DNA of 64,000 bases from an uncultured Lachnospiraceae bacterium (GTDB lineage Bacteria; Bacillota; Clostridia; Lachnospirales; Lachnospiraceae), in assembly GCA_902789665.1 (NCBI GenBank), contig CADAOY010000003.1, forward strand, positions 186,001 to 250,000, written 5' to 3'. Both the position numbers and the translations under genes were made by a program. Every line of letters begins with the position of its first letter. Position 1 is the stretch's first letter. Of this stretch, positions 51,443 to 59,790 are shown piece by piece. The notes below the pieces were generated by a model. It did not search any database. It saw only the letters and a program-made list of their open reading frames with translations, and had not been told where the DNA came from.

Positions 51443-52798
51443 CTATGCCAGAATATCCTTAAAATCACTGAACCCGGTTTCCGTGGTTATAACCACGACT
51501 GTATCTCCAGGCTTAATTACGCTGTTACCACCTGCCATGGTAATCGTTCCCTTATGGTTAATACTGCATATCAGTACATTAGGCTTAATCTTGGCATCCT
51601 TAAGCGGCACATCAATTAATGGGAAGTCCTCTCCAATAACAAACTCCAAGGACTCGACCTTGCCGTCGCACATTTTGTAAAGTGTCTCTATGTTGCTGCC
51701 CACAGAATTCTGCATGGCTCTAACATATCTTACAATCTTCTCAGACACTAAGTACTTTGGATAAATAACCGAGCCGATGTCCATTTTGCCAATTATCTCA
51801 TCATAAGCTACTCTGTGAACCTTGGTGATAAGCTTGTGCTCACCAATACTCTTGGCATACATTGCCAGCATTATATTCTCTTCATCAATACCTGTCATTG
51901 TAAGGAAAGCGCCTTCATTACTGATGCCCTCTTCCATTAAAAGTGAGGTATTGGTACCATCTCCGTGAATAATGGATGCAGACGGAAGAGCCTCGGAAAG
52001 TTCCTCGCATCTTTGCATGTCGCGCTCGATGATTTTGACCTTAACACCCATGGAAATAAGGTCGGATGCCAAGTAAAATGCTGTCGAACCGCCACCAACT
52101 ATCATGGCGCTCTTAACCTTGGATGTCGGGAATCCCATCTGTTTAAAGAAAGCAATATTCTTGGATGTAAGGCCTGCAACCGTAATCGCATCACCTTCCC
52201 TCAGGATAAAATCACCGCCCGGAATAAATACTTTCTCTCCTCTTTCTACAACAGCAATCAGCACATTGGCAGTGCTGTTTCGGCCCACTTCCTTAAGAGA
52301 CTTGTTGCAAAGCCATGAACCCTCTTCGATTTTGAACTTGATAAGCTCAACCCTTCCTTTTGTAAAGGAATCAATCTGCATTGCAGATGGGAACTTAAGA
52401 AGTCTTGAAGCCTCACGGGCTGCCTCCTGCTGAGGATTGATTATCATTGATAATCCAAGCTCGGAGCGAAGATATATTGACTCTTTGTTGTATACTGGAT
52501 TGATTACTCTCGCGATGGTATGACAGTTGCCCTTTTTCTTGGCAATCAGGCAACACAGAAGATTAAGTTCATCAGAGCCGGTAACGGCAATAAGAAGCTG
52601 AGCCTGGCGCACGCCGGCCTCTTCAAGTATGGACAAACTGGCGCCATTACCAACAATGCCCATAACATCAAGGTTATTGACAAGATCATTAACTGCTTCT
52701 TCGTTTTCGTCAATTACTGTTATATCATGACCTTCCGCGCAAAGATTATCAACAAGGTCACTACCTACATTACCGCACCCAACTACTATAATTCTCAT
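51443..52798 (-). CDS. trkA: TrkA, potassium channel gating subunit
   Basis: A 451-residue protein with two RCK units, each an NAD-binding domain plus RCK-C. The first Rossmann motif is VVGCGNVGSDL near the start and the second AMIVGGGSTAFYLASDL near residue 230. It binds nucleotides and opens or closes TrkH. The start at 52798 is preferred because AAAGGAG precedes it and the Rossmann strand begins at once; a longer frame adds 15 residues without support. A consensus-like promoter lies upstream. Confidence 0.95.
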   Translation of the reverse strand: MRIIVVGCGNVGSDLVDNLCAEGHDITVIDENEEAVNDLVNNLDVMGIVGNGASLSILEEAGVRQAQLLIAVTGSDELNLLCCLIAKKKGNCHTIARVINPVYNKESIYLRSELGLSMIINPQQEAAREASRLLKFPSAMQIDSFTKGRVELIKFKIEEGSWLCNKSLKEVGRNSTANVLIAVVERGEKVFIPGGDFILREGDAITVAGLTSKNIAFFKQMGFPTSKVKSAMIVGGGSTAFYLASDLISMGVKVKIIERDMQRCEELSEALPSASIIHGDGTNTSLLMEEGISNEGAFLTMTGIDEENIMLAMYAKSIGEHKLITKVHRVAYDEIIGKMDIGSVIYPKYLVSEKIVRYVRAMQNSVGSNIETLYKMCDGKVESLEFVIGEDFPLIDVPLKDAKIKPNVLICSINHKGTITMAGGNSVIKPGDTVVVITTETGFSDFKDILA

Positions 52799-52850
52799 GA
52801 TTAAATAAGTTCTCCTTTTTGGCGTCGCCCTTAAGGCAAACACACCCCTA

Positions 52851-52879
52851 ATTATACCCTATATTGCCATTAAAAGCAA
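52851..52879 (-). promoter_or_regulatory. Promoter of the trkA-trkH-sseB operon
   Basis: Minus-strand -35 TTGCTT (52874-52879), 17-base spacer and perfect -10 TATAAT (52851-52856). Confidence 0.7.
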
Positions 52880-52880
52880 T

Positions 52881-52902
52881 GAAGAGGGCTTTACCCCTCT
52901 TC
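52881..52902 (-). terminator. Terminator overlapping the dehydrogenase stop codon
   Basis: GAAGAGGG and CCCTCTTC form a stem that contains the last codons and TAA of the dehydrogenase gene, followed by ATTGCTTTTAATG. It directly abuts the trk promoter. Confidence 0.6.
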
Positions 52903-53943
52903 AACGCACATTATCTTAATATAATTCTCTTTTTTATCACGCATAATCTCAAAGCCCTTAATAATATTCTCAAGGTCATAGGTATGCGTTATGAACTTAC
53001 GTGGCTCAACTTTGCCCTCTTTAACCAGCCTTATTACCTCATGCCAGTCATCATCTTCCTCGTGTGTAAAAGATGAATTCCAGGTACCCGTAATCCACAG
53101 CTGTCTTCTTAAAATTTTCCAATATATCTCGCGGTTTAAGGTCATGTCCGAATAAGGATTTCCAACCAGACAGCCCTTGCCCTCAGCCTTTAGAACATCC
53201 ACGACTATTTCATATGTTTCGCTCTTTCCAACGCACTCCCAGGCTGCTGCCACCATCTGACCATTGGTCTTCGCCTTCACAGCCTCGGCCACATTTTCCT
53301 TGGTAGAATCGATATAACAATCTTCGCTAAGTCCTAATTCAAGAACCCTCTTAAGCTGGGCCTCTTTATTACCAACCACCAGAATTTTCTCAAACCCGTA
53401 CGCTTGCAAAATCGCCGCCAGCATAATTCCAATCGTACCAAGACCTTCCACTAAAACATAATCATCCTTTGGTGCATCCAGTCTCTTAATTGCATGAACT
53501 GCAACTGCCATAGGCTCAAGCATGGCCGCAATATCAAAAGGCATATCATCCGGAATCTCAATTAATGCCCTCTCAGGCACTCTTATATATTCAGCAAAAG
53601 CCCCGTCATTTCTGGAGCCCAAAAATTCATAATTCTGACAAAGTTCAAACTTTTTCTTTTTGCAGGAAGGACACTCCATACAAGGCACCAAAGGAAAAGC
53701 GGCTACTTTTTTGCCAACCCATTTTTCCACATCTTCAGAGCCTGCACTTACAACCTCGCCTGCGAACTCATGCCCTATTGTAAGAGGCATGTTACGGGCT
53801 CCTGTCTTATATACTCTTGGAATGTCAGAGCCGCAGATGCCACAGGCTCTTACCTTCACTAAAACCTCACCCTTTAAAGGCTTAATCTCGCCCACATCTT
53901 CAAGTTTGAAATCACCTATATTATTAAGACGCCACGCCTTCAT
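52891..53943 (-). CDS. Zinc-dependent polyol-phosphate dehydrogenase, GatD/TarJ-like
   Basis: A 350-residue medium-chain dehydrogenase. Catalytic zinc ligands appear in RACGICGSDIPRV and IGHEFAGEV; the structural zinc site is CMECPSCKKKKFELC; the nucleotide-binding loop is VEGLGTIGIMLA. The N-terminal half resembles galactitol-1-phosphate dehydrogenase. It is the last gene of a cassette with a TarI-like cytidylyltransferase (2 bases upstream) and a pentulose-phosphate epimerase. This context suggests reduction of a ketose phosphate to a polyol phosphate for CDP activation, as TarJ does for ribitol. Confidence 0.88.
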   Translation of the reverse strand: MKAWRLNNIGDFKLEDVGEIKPLKGEVLVKVRACGICGSDIPRVYKTGARNMPLTIGHEFAGEVVSAGSEDVEKWVGKKVAAFPLVPCMECPSCKKKKFELCQNYEFLGSRNDGAFAEYIRVPERALIEIPDDMPFDIAAMLEPMAVAVHAIKRLDAPKDDYVLVEGLGTIGIMLAAILQAYGFEKILVVGNKEAQLKRVLELGLSEDCYIDSTKENVAEAVKAKTNGQMVAAAWECVGKSETYEIVVDVLKAEGKGCLVGNPYSDMTLNREIYWKILRRQLWITGTWNSSFTHEEDDDWHEVIRLVKEGKVEPRKFITHTYDLENIIKGFEIMRDKKENYIKIMCVEEG

Positions 53944-53945
53944 AG

Positions 53946-54668
53946 TTAACCCTTTTTACTTTCTATATATTTTTCCAGATCTTCCGCGGTGGTTATTTTG
54001 ACATTTTTCTCATCTCCATCCACCAGTTCCACATTTAAATTACACATTATTGCAGGCTGGGTGGAGCCGCTTATTGTGAGCATTTTCTCCATCGGAATCT
54101 GATTATTGGCATCTAAATATTTGCAGTAATTAAATACCTCAGGCGCCTGGCCTAAATATAATGTATTTCTGTCCAGAAGTGAATGAACGCTCTTTCCGTC
54201 AATGCTCATATATACTGTATCTTTAGGTCTTAATACAGGAAGAATTCCATCTGCCTTTTTGCATGCTTCCACATAACTTTCTATATGCTCACTTGTTACA
54301 TAAGGTCTTGCAGCATCGTGAATAATCACAAGAGAATCTTCTTTTTCAGACAAGGATATTTGGTGGTTAAAACCACATTTTTCCTCAATATATTTTAATG
54401 CATTATAAATTGATAACTGCCTTGTCTCACCCGGATTGGCATAGCCAATGAACTTAAGTATTCCGCTGCATTTGGCAAGATTATTATCTATATAACCTCT
54501 CCACTCAGAAGATGCAACAATAACCACGCTGTCAACTAATTTACAGCTGGCAAGTGCATCAAAAGCATCAAGAAGCATCGGTCTTCCATTAACCTCTATA
54601 TACTGTTTTGGTCTGTCAGCGCCGGTTCTTGATCCGGTTCCTCCCGACAATAAAACCCCTATTACCAT
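53946..54668 (-). CDS. IspD/TarI-family cytidylyltransferase
   Basis: A 240-residue nucleotidyltransferase with the CTP-binding loop LLSGGTGSRTGADRPKQYIE, HDAARPYVT and GDEKNVKITTAEDLE. The family contains IspD (methylerythritol phosphate) and TarI (ribitol-5-phosphate). The LYLGQAPEVFN segment is closer to the TarI form (YQGQTPQSF) than to IspD, and the neighbours are a pentulose epimerase and a polyol dehydrogenase. A CDP-polyol synthase is therefore favoured, with IspD as the alternative. Confidence 0.85.
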   Translation of the reverse strand: MVIGVLLSGGTGSRTGADRPKQYIEVNGRPMLLDAFDALASCKLVDSVVIVASSEWRGYIDNNLAKCSGILKFIGYANPGETRQLSIYNALKYIEEKCGFNHQISLSEKEDSLVIIHDAARPYVTSEHIESYVEACKKADGILPVLRPKDTVYMSIDGKSVHSLLDRNTLYLGQAPEVFNYCKYLDANNQIPMEKMLTISGSTQPAIMCNLNVELVDGDEKNVKITTAEDLEKYIESKKG

Positions 54669-54676
54669 ACCAACCT

Positions 54677-55345
54677 CTATCTGTCCTTAAATTCATCCCT
54701 GATATCAGCAATTGCCTGAGCATAAGTCTTAGGTCTGCCAAACAAAAGTGTGGTTCCAAGTACAAAACCATCTACTCCGCGTGGTGCGAACTCTCTGATT
54801 TTTTCAATTGAGCATGCACCGTCCCAATAAATCTTAATGCCCATCTCTTCTTTCATGGGGAGGATTTTGTCATATTTCTTACTTACGTAAGGAAGGAACA
54901 TCTGACCTGCGTTTCCAGGGTTAACCGACATAACCAGAACCTTGTCCACAATTCTTAACATCTCCCACACAGTCTCAACTGAAGTACCCGGGTTAATTGC
55001 AATGCCCGGTGTGATACCCTTGTTGATGATTTTCTGCAAGGTGGTTGATGGATGATACTCAGCTTCCGGATGAATATATACCGTATCGCCCGGTCTTAAA
55101 GCATCCAGGAACAAATGAATATTGTTATTAGGATGCTCAAGCATAAGATGCACATCAAGGGGAAGTTTGGTCGCGCTTGCAATATATCTTAAATCATTAA
55201 GACTCATTGCAAAGTTAGGCACATATCGTCCGTCCATAATATCTATATGGAAAGAGTCGATTCCGGCAGCCTCTAATTCCCTTACTTCCTTCTCAAGATT
55301 GCCATAATTGGCGCACATCATGGATGCCATTAATTCAAAAGTCAT
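54677..55345 (-). CDS. Ribulose-phosphate 3-epimerase family protein
   Basis: A 222-residue TIM-barrel epimerase. It has SMMCANYGNLEKEV, FHIDIMDGRYVPNFAMS, DVHLMLEHP, HPEAEYH, VMSVNPGNAGQMF and DGACS, the metal and catalytic pattern of the family. It interconverts ribulose-5-phosphate and xylulose-5-phosphate or a related pair. The start at 55345 follows AAAGGGGG; a reading from 55381 adds 12 residues without a ribosome binding site. As first gene of the CDP-polyol cassette it may feed the ketose used by the dehydrogenase. Confidence 0.9.
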   Translation of the reverse strand: MTFELMASMMCANYGNLEKEVRELEAAGIDSFHIDIMDGRYVPNFAMSLNDLRYIASATKLPLDVHLMLEHPNNNIHLFLDALRPGDTVYIHPEAEYHPSTTLQKIINKGITPGIAINPGTSVETVWEMLRIVDKVLVMSVNPGNAGQMFLPYVSKKYDKILPMKEEMGIKIYWDGACSIEKIREFAPRGVDGFVLGTTLLFGRPKTYAQAIADIRDEFKDR

Positions 55346-55381
55346 AATAACCCCCTTTGGACTGTTCGTCCTTCCCCACAA

Positions 55382-57256
55382 TTACTGTACATTAAATGGT
55401 AACTGATCGTAACCGAATTCATATATGAACTGACCTGATGCATATGGTCCTAAGGAATACTCTCCGAAGATAACCTGCACACCATTGTCTGTCAGAATAA
55501 TGGACTCGGTATCATTCATTATGCCATCATATGCTTCCTGGTATACTCCATCGGCATCTTCGGCAAAATACCCGTACTGGCTTGGTCCGTTATAATCAGC
55601 CTTAACAGTTTCTGCTACAACCTTGGCCATTTCTTCCTTTGTTCCACTGTAGAGGCTCAGTACATCAACCTCTTCACCTGTGCTTAAGTCGAAAACTTTG
55701 GAACCAAGGTAGCTTCCGCCGTGAGCTCCGCCATAGTAGAAATAGTTATTGATTTCAATTGATAAATATTTATTATTAATAATCCATGCATCTGTTGTTG
55801 AAGCCTGACCTGAACATACATAATTAGGATGCATGTATTCACATTCAGACTGCAGTGAATACTGTGGATCAGGCTGTACAAAGCCTTCAGCCTCTTTTTT
55901 AAGAGTGCTGTTAATCTTTGCTGTTGCTTCCGGATTTGACTCATCTCCATCATATACCAAATATGAATCTGTAATGGTATAATCCACAGCGCCGCACTCA
56001 GGACAGTACTCTACTATATCAAGAACTTCAAGCTCGCCAAGATTTCTGATATTATTCTCAGCAACTGTAAGTAATTCCTTATCCGGATTCTGGCCGTTTA
56101 AGTCGGTGCTTTTCCAAACGAGTTTTCCTTCATCATTTATATCCTGATAAAATACAGAATTTCCTACAACATCGAAGAAATCAATGCCAGGAGTTGAATA
56201 TAAGAAATACGGGCTCTTGGTTTTGGAATAAAGAACCTTATCCTGACCGCTTGCCAAATCATACATATGAACTTCATAGGAATTAAATACTTTCTTATCC
56301 TTATCCACATAGTAGAAGAATTTGCCATTGACATATTTCATCTGGGTTCCGTCTGTGGTAATTGTCTTTGAAGTACCATCAGCAACATTGTAAAACATGA
56401 CATCATTTCTGGAATAATCATCGCCGTAATCATTATAAACAATATATTTATCATCCATGCCTACAATGCTTCCGCTCTCGCACAGATAGATGCTGTCTCC
56501 TACTTTGTTTCCGTCTTTGTCCACAAAGAAGTATTTGTTGCCATCTTTTTCCCTGACGAGGATTTTGCCATCCATTGTGCATGGAGTCATATATGTTCCA
56601 TTAAGCCAGATTAAATCATAATCTGTAGATGCCTTGATGAAGAATCCTGAGAAGCCCGGATCAGTCATTGTCCAGTTTCCGTCTTTGCATTCATACTTAT
56701 CGAGAGAATAAACCGTGTTGCCCTCATCGTTGTAATCAATTCCCATATGATATAATGAATTGCCATCGTCACCTAAAAAGTAATTATAATAATCTGAAGG
56801 TGCGCTTGATGCGACTAACTCTCCATCGCCGGTTACAAAATTATGTCTGTAAATTTCAGCATACTGATAGTCATTTGGCAGATACTGGGTATAGAATACA
56901 TAATCACCCTTGGCTCCTATAACGCCGCCATTATTCTGATCAAAAATATCGCCATAATAAACAGAATTAATTAAATCACCGTTTCCATTTACGCTAAGAA
57001 GATAACGGTTATTGGTATCATTCAAAACTGCTTCTACGCTCTGGCCCTGATTGTCAGATTCTTCGCCATTATTATTATTTGGCATAAGGCTTAAATCCCA
57101 GTCAGAACTACTCTGGACACCTTCTGCCTCATCTTCATTTTGCTCATTTACCATGCCATCGCCATCAAGCACCTGGCCGATATTGAAACAGCCGCCCATG
57201 GTTGCCACAAGGCATGTAGAAATAAGTGCTACAACAATTTTTTTCTTCATTTTCAA
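55382..57256 (-). CDS. Lipoprotein with beta-propeller-like region and RsiV-like C-terminal domain
   Basis: A 624-residue lipoprotein (lipobox TMGGC, Cys22). Residues about 75-400 contain repeated short beta units such as GDYVFYTQYLPNDYQYAEIY, NGKFFYYVDKDKKVFNSY and GNSVFYQDINDEGKLVW, as in DUF5050-type propellers. The C-terminal ~200 residues resemble the DUF4163/DUF3298 pair (LSIEINNYFYYGGAHGGSYL, VIFGEYSLGPYASG) known from RsiV. No peptidase motif was found. Upstream of it, six bases away, is a secreted ComEC-like MBL protein; the CDP-polyol cassette lies downstream. Confidence 0.82.
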   Translation of the reverse strand: MKMKKKIVVALISTCLVATMGGCFNIGQVLDGDGMVNEQNEDEAEGVQSSSDWDLSLMPNNNNGEESDNQGQSVEAVLNDTNNRYLLSVNGNGDLINSVYYGDIFDQNNGGVIGAKGDYVFYTQYLPNDYQYAEIYRHNFVTGDGELVASSAPSDYYNYFLGDDGNSLYHMGIDYNDEGNTVYSLDKYECKDGNWTMTDPGFSGFFIKASTDYDLIWLNGTYMTPCTMDGKILVREKDGNKYFFVDKDGNKVGDSIYLCESGSIVGMDDKYIVYNDYGDDYSRNDVMFYNVADGTSKTITTDGTQMKYVNGKFFYYVDKDKKVFNSYEVHMYDLASGQDKVLYSKTKSPYFLYSTPGIDFFDVVGNSVFYQDINDEGKLVWKSTDLNGQNPDKELLTVAENNIRNLGELEVLDIVEYCPECGAVDYTITDSYLVYDGDESNPEATAKINSTLKKEAEGFVQPDPQYSLQSECEYMHPNYVCSGQASTTDAWIINNKYLSIEINNYFYYGGAHGGSYLGSKVFDLSTGEEVDVLSLYSGTKEEMAKVVAETVKADYNGPSQYGYFAEDADGVYQEAYDGIMNDTESIILTDNGVQVIFGEYSLGPYASGQFIYEFGYDQLPFNVQ

Positions 57257-57262
57257 TCCCTC

Positions 57263-58159
57263 TTATTTAAAATAAATTACATTAGGCGCTGTCATATAAG
57301 ACTTAACAACCACGCCGTTACCTTCAAGATATTCTTTTAATTCCTTCGCTGTATGCTCATCACTTTCCATCAGTGACTTCGGCGCTTCAAACCACACTTC
57401 CTTAGCACCAACATAATCGTAAAAATACCCGGGCGCGGAATTATTGCCATGATGGGCAGCCTGCACATATTCAGACTTTATTTCTTCCGGATAATTCTCT
57501 ATTAGGTAATCTGGAAGCGGCTGTCTGTAGGCATCTCCCATTATGAGGATGGAGTCTTCCTCGCCGGTGATTTTGAAAACAAGGGATGCATTATTAGGAA
57601 CATCGCCCCAAGGCTCAATCTCTTCCCTGAAAGAATTAAAAACTTTAATATGAAGTCCGTCTATATCAAGTTCGTCATCCTTTAATAGATGGTGAACTCT
57701 TTCATCGCCTTCAGTCAGCGCAAGATACTTATCATAGGATTCGATGCAGTCCCATTCGTAGGCAACGGCTGCGTAGAATTCATAATTAATCGGAGAATCA
57801 TAAATGGCATCAATCTGAATATCCCCAGGATTCTCAAGTATCTCATTCAGAGCGTCCACATGGTCATTGTGATAATGTGTCAGAAACCATGCAGTTACGT
57901 GATTACCGTAAGAAGCTATTACCTTTCTCACGAGCGGCTCATTTTCCTTCCAGCCTGAATCGATCACAATCAGAGTTCCGTCTTCCTGATTATACATAGT
58001 CATGAATGAACCCTGATTTCCCGACAAATCCGGATAATCTTTTATCACCCAGCCATCCGTCGGAATATCTTTGCCATAATACCAGCCTCCCACCATCGCC
58101 AGAGCGGCAAGCATGGCCATAACCACAAAAGTTATTATTATATTAATCTTCTTAGGCAT
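57263..58159 (-). CDS. Membrane-anchored ComEC/Rec2-like metallo-beta-lactamase-fold protein
   Basis: A 298-residue protein with one N-terminal hydrophobic helix (about 5-25) and an extracytoplasmic MBL-fold domain. The metal motif is THYHNDHVDAL, later GDAYRQPL and AHHGNNSAPG, as in the hydrolase part of ComEC. It has no ComEC pore and is probably a surface hydrolase of unknown substrate. The start at 58159 follows AAAGGAGTG; the seven-codon longer start is not supported. It is read toward the lipoprotein gene, six bases away. Confidence 0.88.
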   Translation of the reverse strand: MPKKINIIITFVVMAMLAALAMVGGWYYGKDIPTDGWVIKDYPDLSGNQGSFMTMYNQEDGTLIVIDSGWKENEPLVRKVIASYGNHVTAWFLTHYHNDHVDALNEILENPGDIQIDAIYDSPINYEFYAAVAYEWDCIESYDKYLALTEGDERVHHLLKDDELDIDGLHIKVFNSFREEIEPWGDVPNNASLVFKITGEEDSILIMGDAYRQPLPDYLIENYPEEIKSEYVQAAHHGNNSAPGYFYDYVGAKEVWFEAPKSLMESDEHTAKELKEYLEGNGVVVKSYMTAPNVIYFK

Positions 58160-58185
58160 AATCACTCCTTTAAACATCACTTTTT

Positions 58186-58214
58186 ATTATACACCATCCG
58201 CCCGGTCCTAACAA
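58186..58214 (-). promoter_or_regulatory. Promoter of the ComEC-like gene
   Basis: Minus-strand -35 TTGTTA (58209-58214), 17-base spacer and -10 TATAAT (58186-58191). Confidence 0.65.
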
Positions 58215-58227
58215 CCACCGGCCCTAA

Positions 58228-58312
58228 AACCAAGAAGGCCCGGCGCAAAGCGCCGGACCTCTACACATACTTCCCCTCCAACCAAGAAGGCCCGGCACAT
58301 AGTGCCGGACCT
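58228..58312. repeat. Tandem pair of GC-rich hairpins, possible double terminator
   Basis: Two 33-base copies (58228-58260 and 58280-58312) start AACCAAGAAGGCCCGGC and end GCCGGACCT. The hairpin tips differ as GCGC-AAA-GCGC versus GCAC-ATA-GTGC, so pairing is kept. They lie just after ohrR and before the next promoter. The U-tract on the minus strand is weak (CCTTCTTGGTT). Confidence 0.75.
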
Positions 58313-58353
58313 CCCTGGTTGTGTATTATATCAGATTAAGGGGATTGATGATA

Positions 58354-58788
58354 TCATTCTCGTATGTCCTGGATTATCTTGCCCAGAACATCATATAAAA
58401 GTTTGGCTTCCTCCATATTCAAAGTCACACAGGACTTCATTGCCATCGGAACCTTCACAGCCTCTTCCCTTAAGGCCATGCCTTCATCAGTAATTACTAC
58501 ATCCAAAACTCTTTCATCTTCTGAACTTCTCTCTCTTCTGACTAATCCCTTCTCTTCCATCTTCTTAAGAAGCGGGGTGAGAGTACCTGAGTCCAGATAT
58601 AAACGTTCTCCTAATTCTTTAACATTTACTTTTTTTCGTTCCCACATTACCATCATGGCTATGTATTGTGTATATGTTAAACCTAAAGGATCTAAATAAG
58701 GTTTATATTTTCTAATTATCTCTTTTGAACATACATAAAGTGGAAAACATAATTGTGTCTCAAGTTTAAGACAATCATATTTGCCCAT
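58354..58788 (-). CDS. ohrR: OhrR, MarR-family peroxide-sensing repressor
   Basis: A 144-residue winged-helix repressor. The redox cysteine is Cys14 in LETQLCFPLYVCSKEI, the OhrR position, with a second cysteine at 20. The DNA-binding region shows VNVKELGERLYLDSGTLTPL and the wing RRERSSEDERV. Peroxide oxidation of the cysteine releases DNA in characterised members. The gene lies two bases after the peroxidase gene, and three OhrR-like palindromes overlap their common promoter, so autoregulation with gpx is expected. No ohr gene is present nearby. Confidence 0.94.
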   Translation of the reverse strand: MGKYDCLKLETQLCFPLYVCSKEIIRKYKPYLDPLGLTYTQYIAMMVMWERKKVNVKELGERLYLDSGTLTPLLKKMEEKGLVRRERSSEDERVLDVVITDEGMALREEAVKVPMAMKSCVTLNMEEAKLLYDVLGKIIQDIRE

Positions 58789-58790
58789 GA

Positions 58791-59333
58791 TTACAGCGCC
58801 TTCTGAATTTCCTTTCCTACATCTTTCATATCCTTGGTAGGCTCGAACCTTCCAATGATTTCACCTTCTCTGTTAATGAGAAACTTTGTGAAATTCCATT
58901 TGATATTGCCGTTGTTCTTGTAATCCTTATCCTGCGCCTTGGCAACACCGCTCATCATTAATGCCTTTGGACCTGAACCAAAACCATCAAACTTGGTGTT
59001 GGAAGTAAGCCACTTGTATAGTGGAATGGCATTCTCGCCATTTACATCTATCTTGCCGTACTGTGGAAAAGTAATTCCGAATCTGCCTTTACAGAAAGAA
59101 TGTATTTCCTCATCTGTACCAGGTGCCTGATTAGCGAACTGATTACAAGGGAAATCAAGTATCTCAAGTCCCTGATCCTTGTACTCATCGTAAATCTTCT
59201 GAAGGTCTTCATACTGTGGAGTAAAACCACAACCTGTAGCAGTATTAACTATCAGTAAAACCTTTCCTTTAAAATCGGATAATGAAACGTCCTGACCTTT
59301 TCTGTCTTTAACAACAAAATCAAATGCATTCAT
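58791..59333 (-). CDS. Glutathione peroxidase-family peroxidase (Cys type)
   Basis: A 180-residue thioredoxin-fold peroxidase with active cysteine Cys35 in VNTATGCGFTPQY, where animal enzymes have selenocysteine, the Gln in DFPCNQFANQAPG and the Trp/Asn in NIKWNFTKFLI. The PCNQF cysteine probably resolves the sulfenic acid, making it thioredoxin-dependent. It reduces hydrogen or organic peroxides in the cytoplasm. It heads the operon with ohrR and has a CGGAGGTG ribosome binding site. Confidence 0.95.
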   Translation of the reverse strand: MNAFDFVVKDRKGQDVSLSDFKGKVLLIVNTATGCGFTPQYEDLQKIYDEYKDQGLEILDFPCNQFANQAPGTDEEIHSFCKGRFGITFPQYGKIDVNGENAIPLYKWLTSNTKFDGFGSGPKALMMSGVAKAQDKDYKNNGNIKWNFTKFLINREGEIIGRFEPTKDMKDVGKEIQKAL

Positions 59334-59372
59334 ATCTTCACCTCCGATTATAACTCATTTAATTCAATTTTT

Positions 59373-59435
59373 CAAAATTAAATTGTAATCAATCTTTACA
59401 ATTTAGATTGTACACAATTTAATTTTGTATGTCAA
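59373..59435 (-). promoter_or_regulatory. gpx-ohrR promoter with three OhrR-like operators
   Basis: Minus-strand -35 TTGACA (59430-59435), 17-base spacer, -10 TACAAT (59407-59412). Palindromes ACAAAATTAAATTGT in the spacer, TACAATCTAAATTGTA (59397-59412) over the -10, and TACAATTTAATTTTG (59373-59387) downstream resemble the known OhrR box built on TACAATT-AATTGTA. Confidence 0.85.
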
Positions 59436-59493
59436 CAACTTTTTTAAAAAATTTTTTTCAAGCAGATTTTCCCGTAAAATCCAGCAATTATCT

Positions 59494-59790
59494 TTAATCA
59501 TACTCAAATATTCCCTGTATTGCATCCGAAATATTCATAATATCAGCATACTCCGTGTCCGATACTTTATTACAAGCCCTGGCTGAAGGGTCAATTAGTT
59601 TAATCTGTTCACATACGACTATTCCGGCGTCCCCAACCTTAATATGAAGTGGCCCCTCTTTAATATTTGATAATACCGGGCATACATGAAAAACCCCGGT
59701 TGCCTTAATAAAAGAATTTTTGCTGATAATGTAGAATAAATTGTTATATCCTTCTATCTTAATAATATCTCCCTGTCGGAATCTGCTCAT
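59494..59790 (-). CDS. MazF/PemK-like toxin
   Basis: A 98-residue protein with the MazF-type start MSRFRQGDIIKIEGYNNLFY, a central HVCPVLSN and a C-terminal VCEQIKLIDPSAR, in the order expected of the SH3-like endoribonuclease fold. It overlaps the antitoxin gene by four bases (ATGA). The usual GDIxxV and QxRTID motifs are only partly conserved, so the family call is good but activity is uncertain. Confidence 0.75.
   Translation of the reverse strand: MSRFRQGDIIKIEGYNNLFYIISKNSFIKATGVFHVCPVLSNIKEGPLHIKVGDAGIVVCEQIKLIDPSARACNKVSDTEYADIMNISDAIQGIFEYD

Noticed and set aside
53946..54668. Plain IspD of isoprenoid synthesis
   Set aside because: Not excluded, but the TarI-like LYLGQAPEVFN segment and the epimerase and dehydrogenase neighbours favour a CDP-polyol role.
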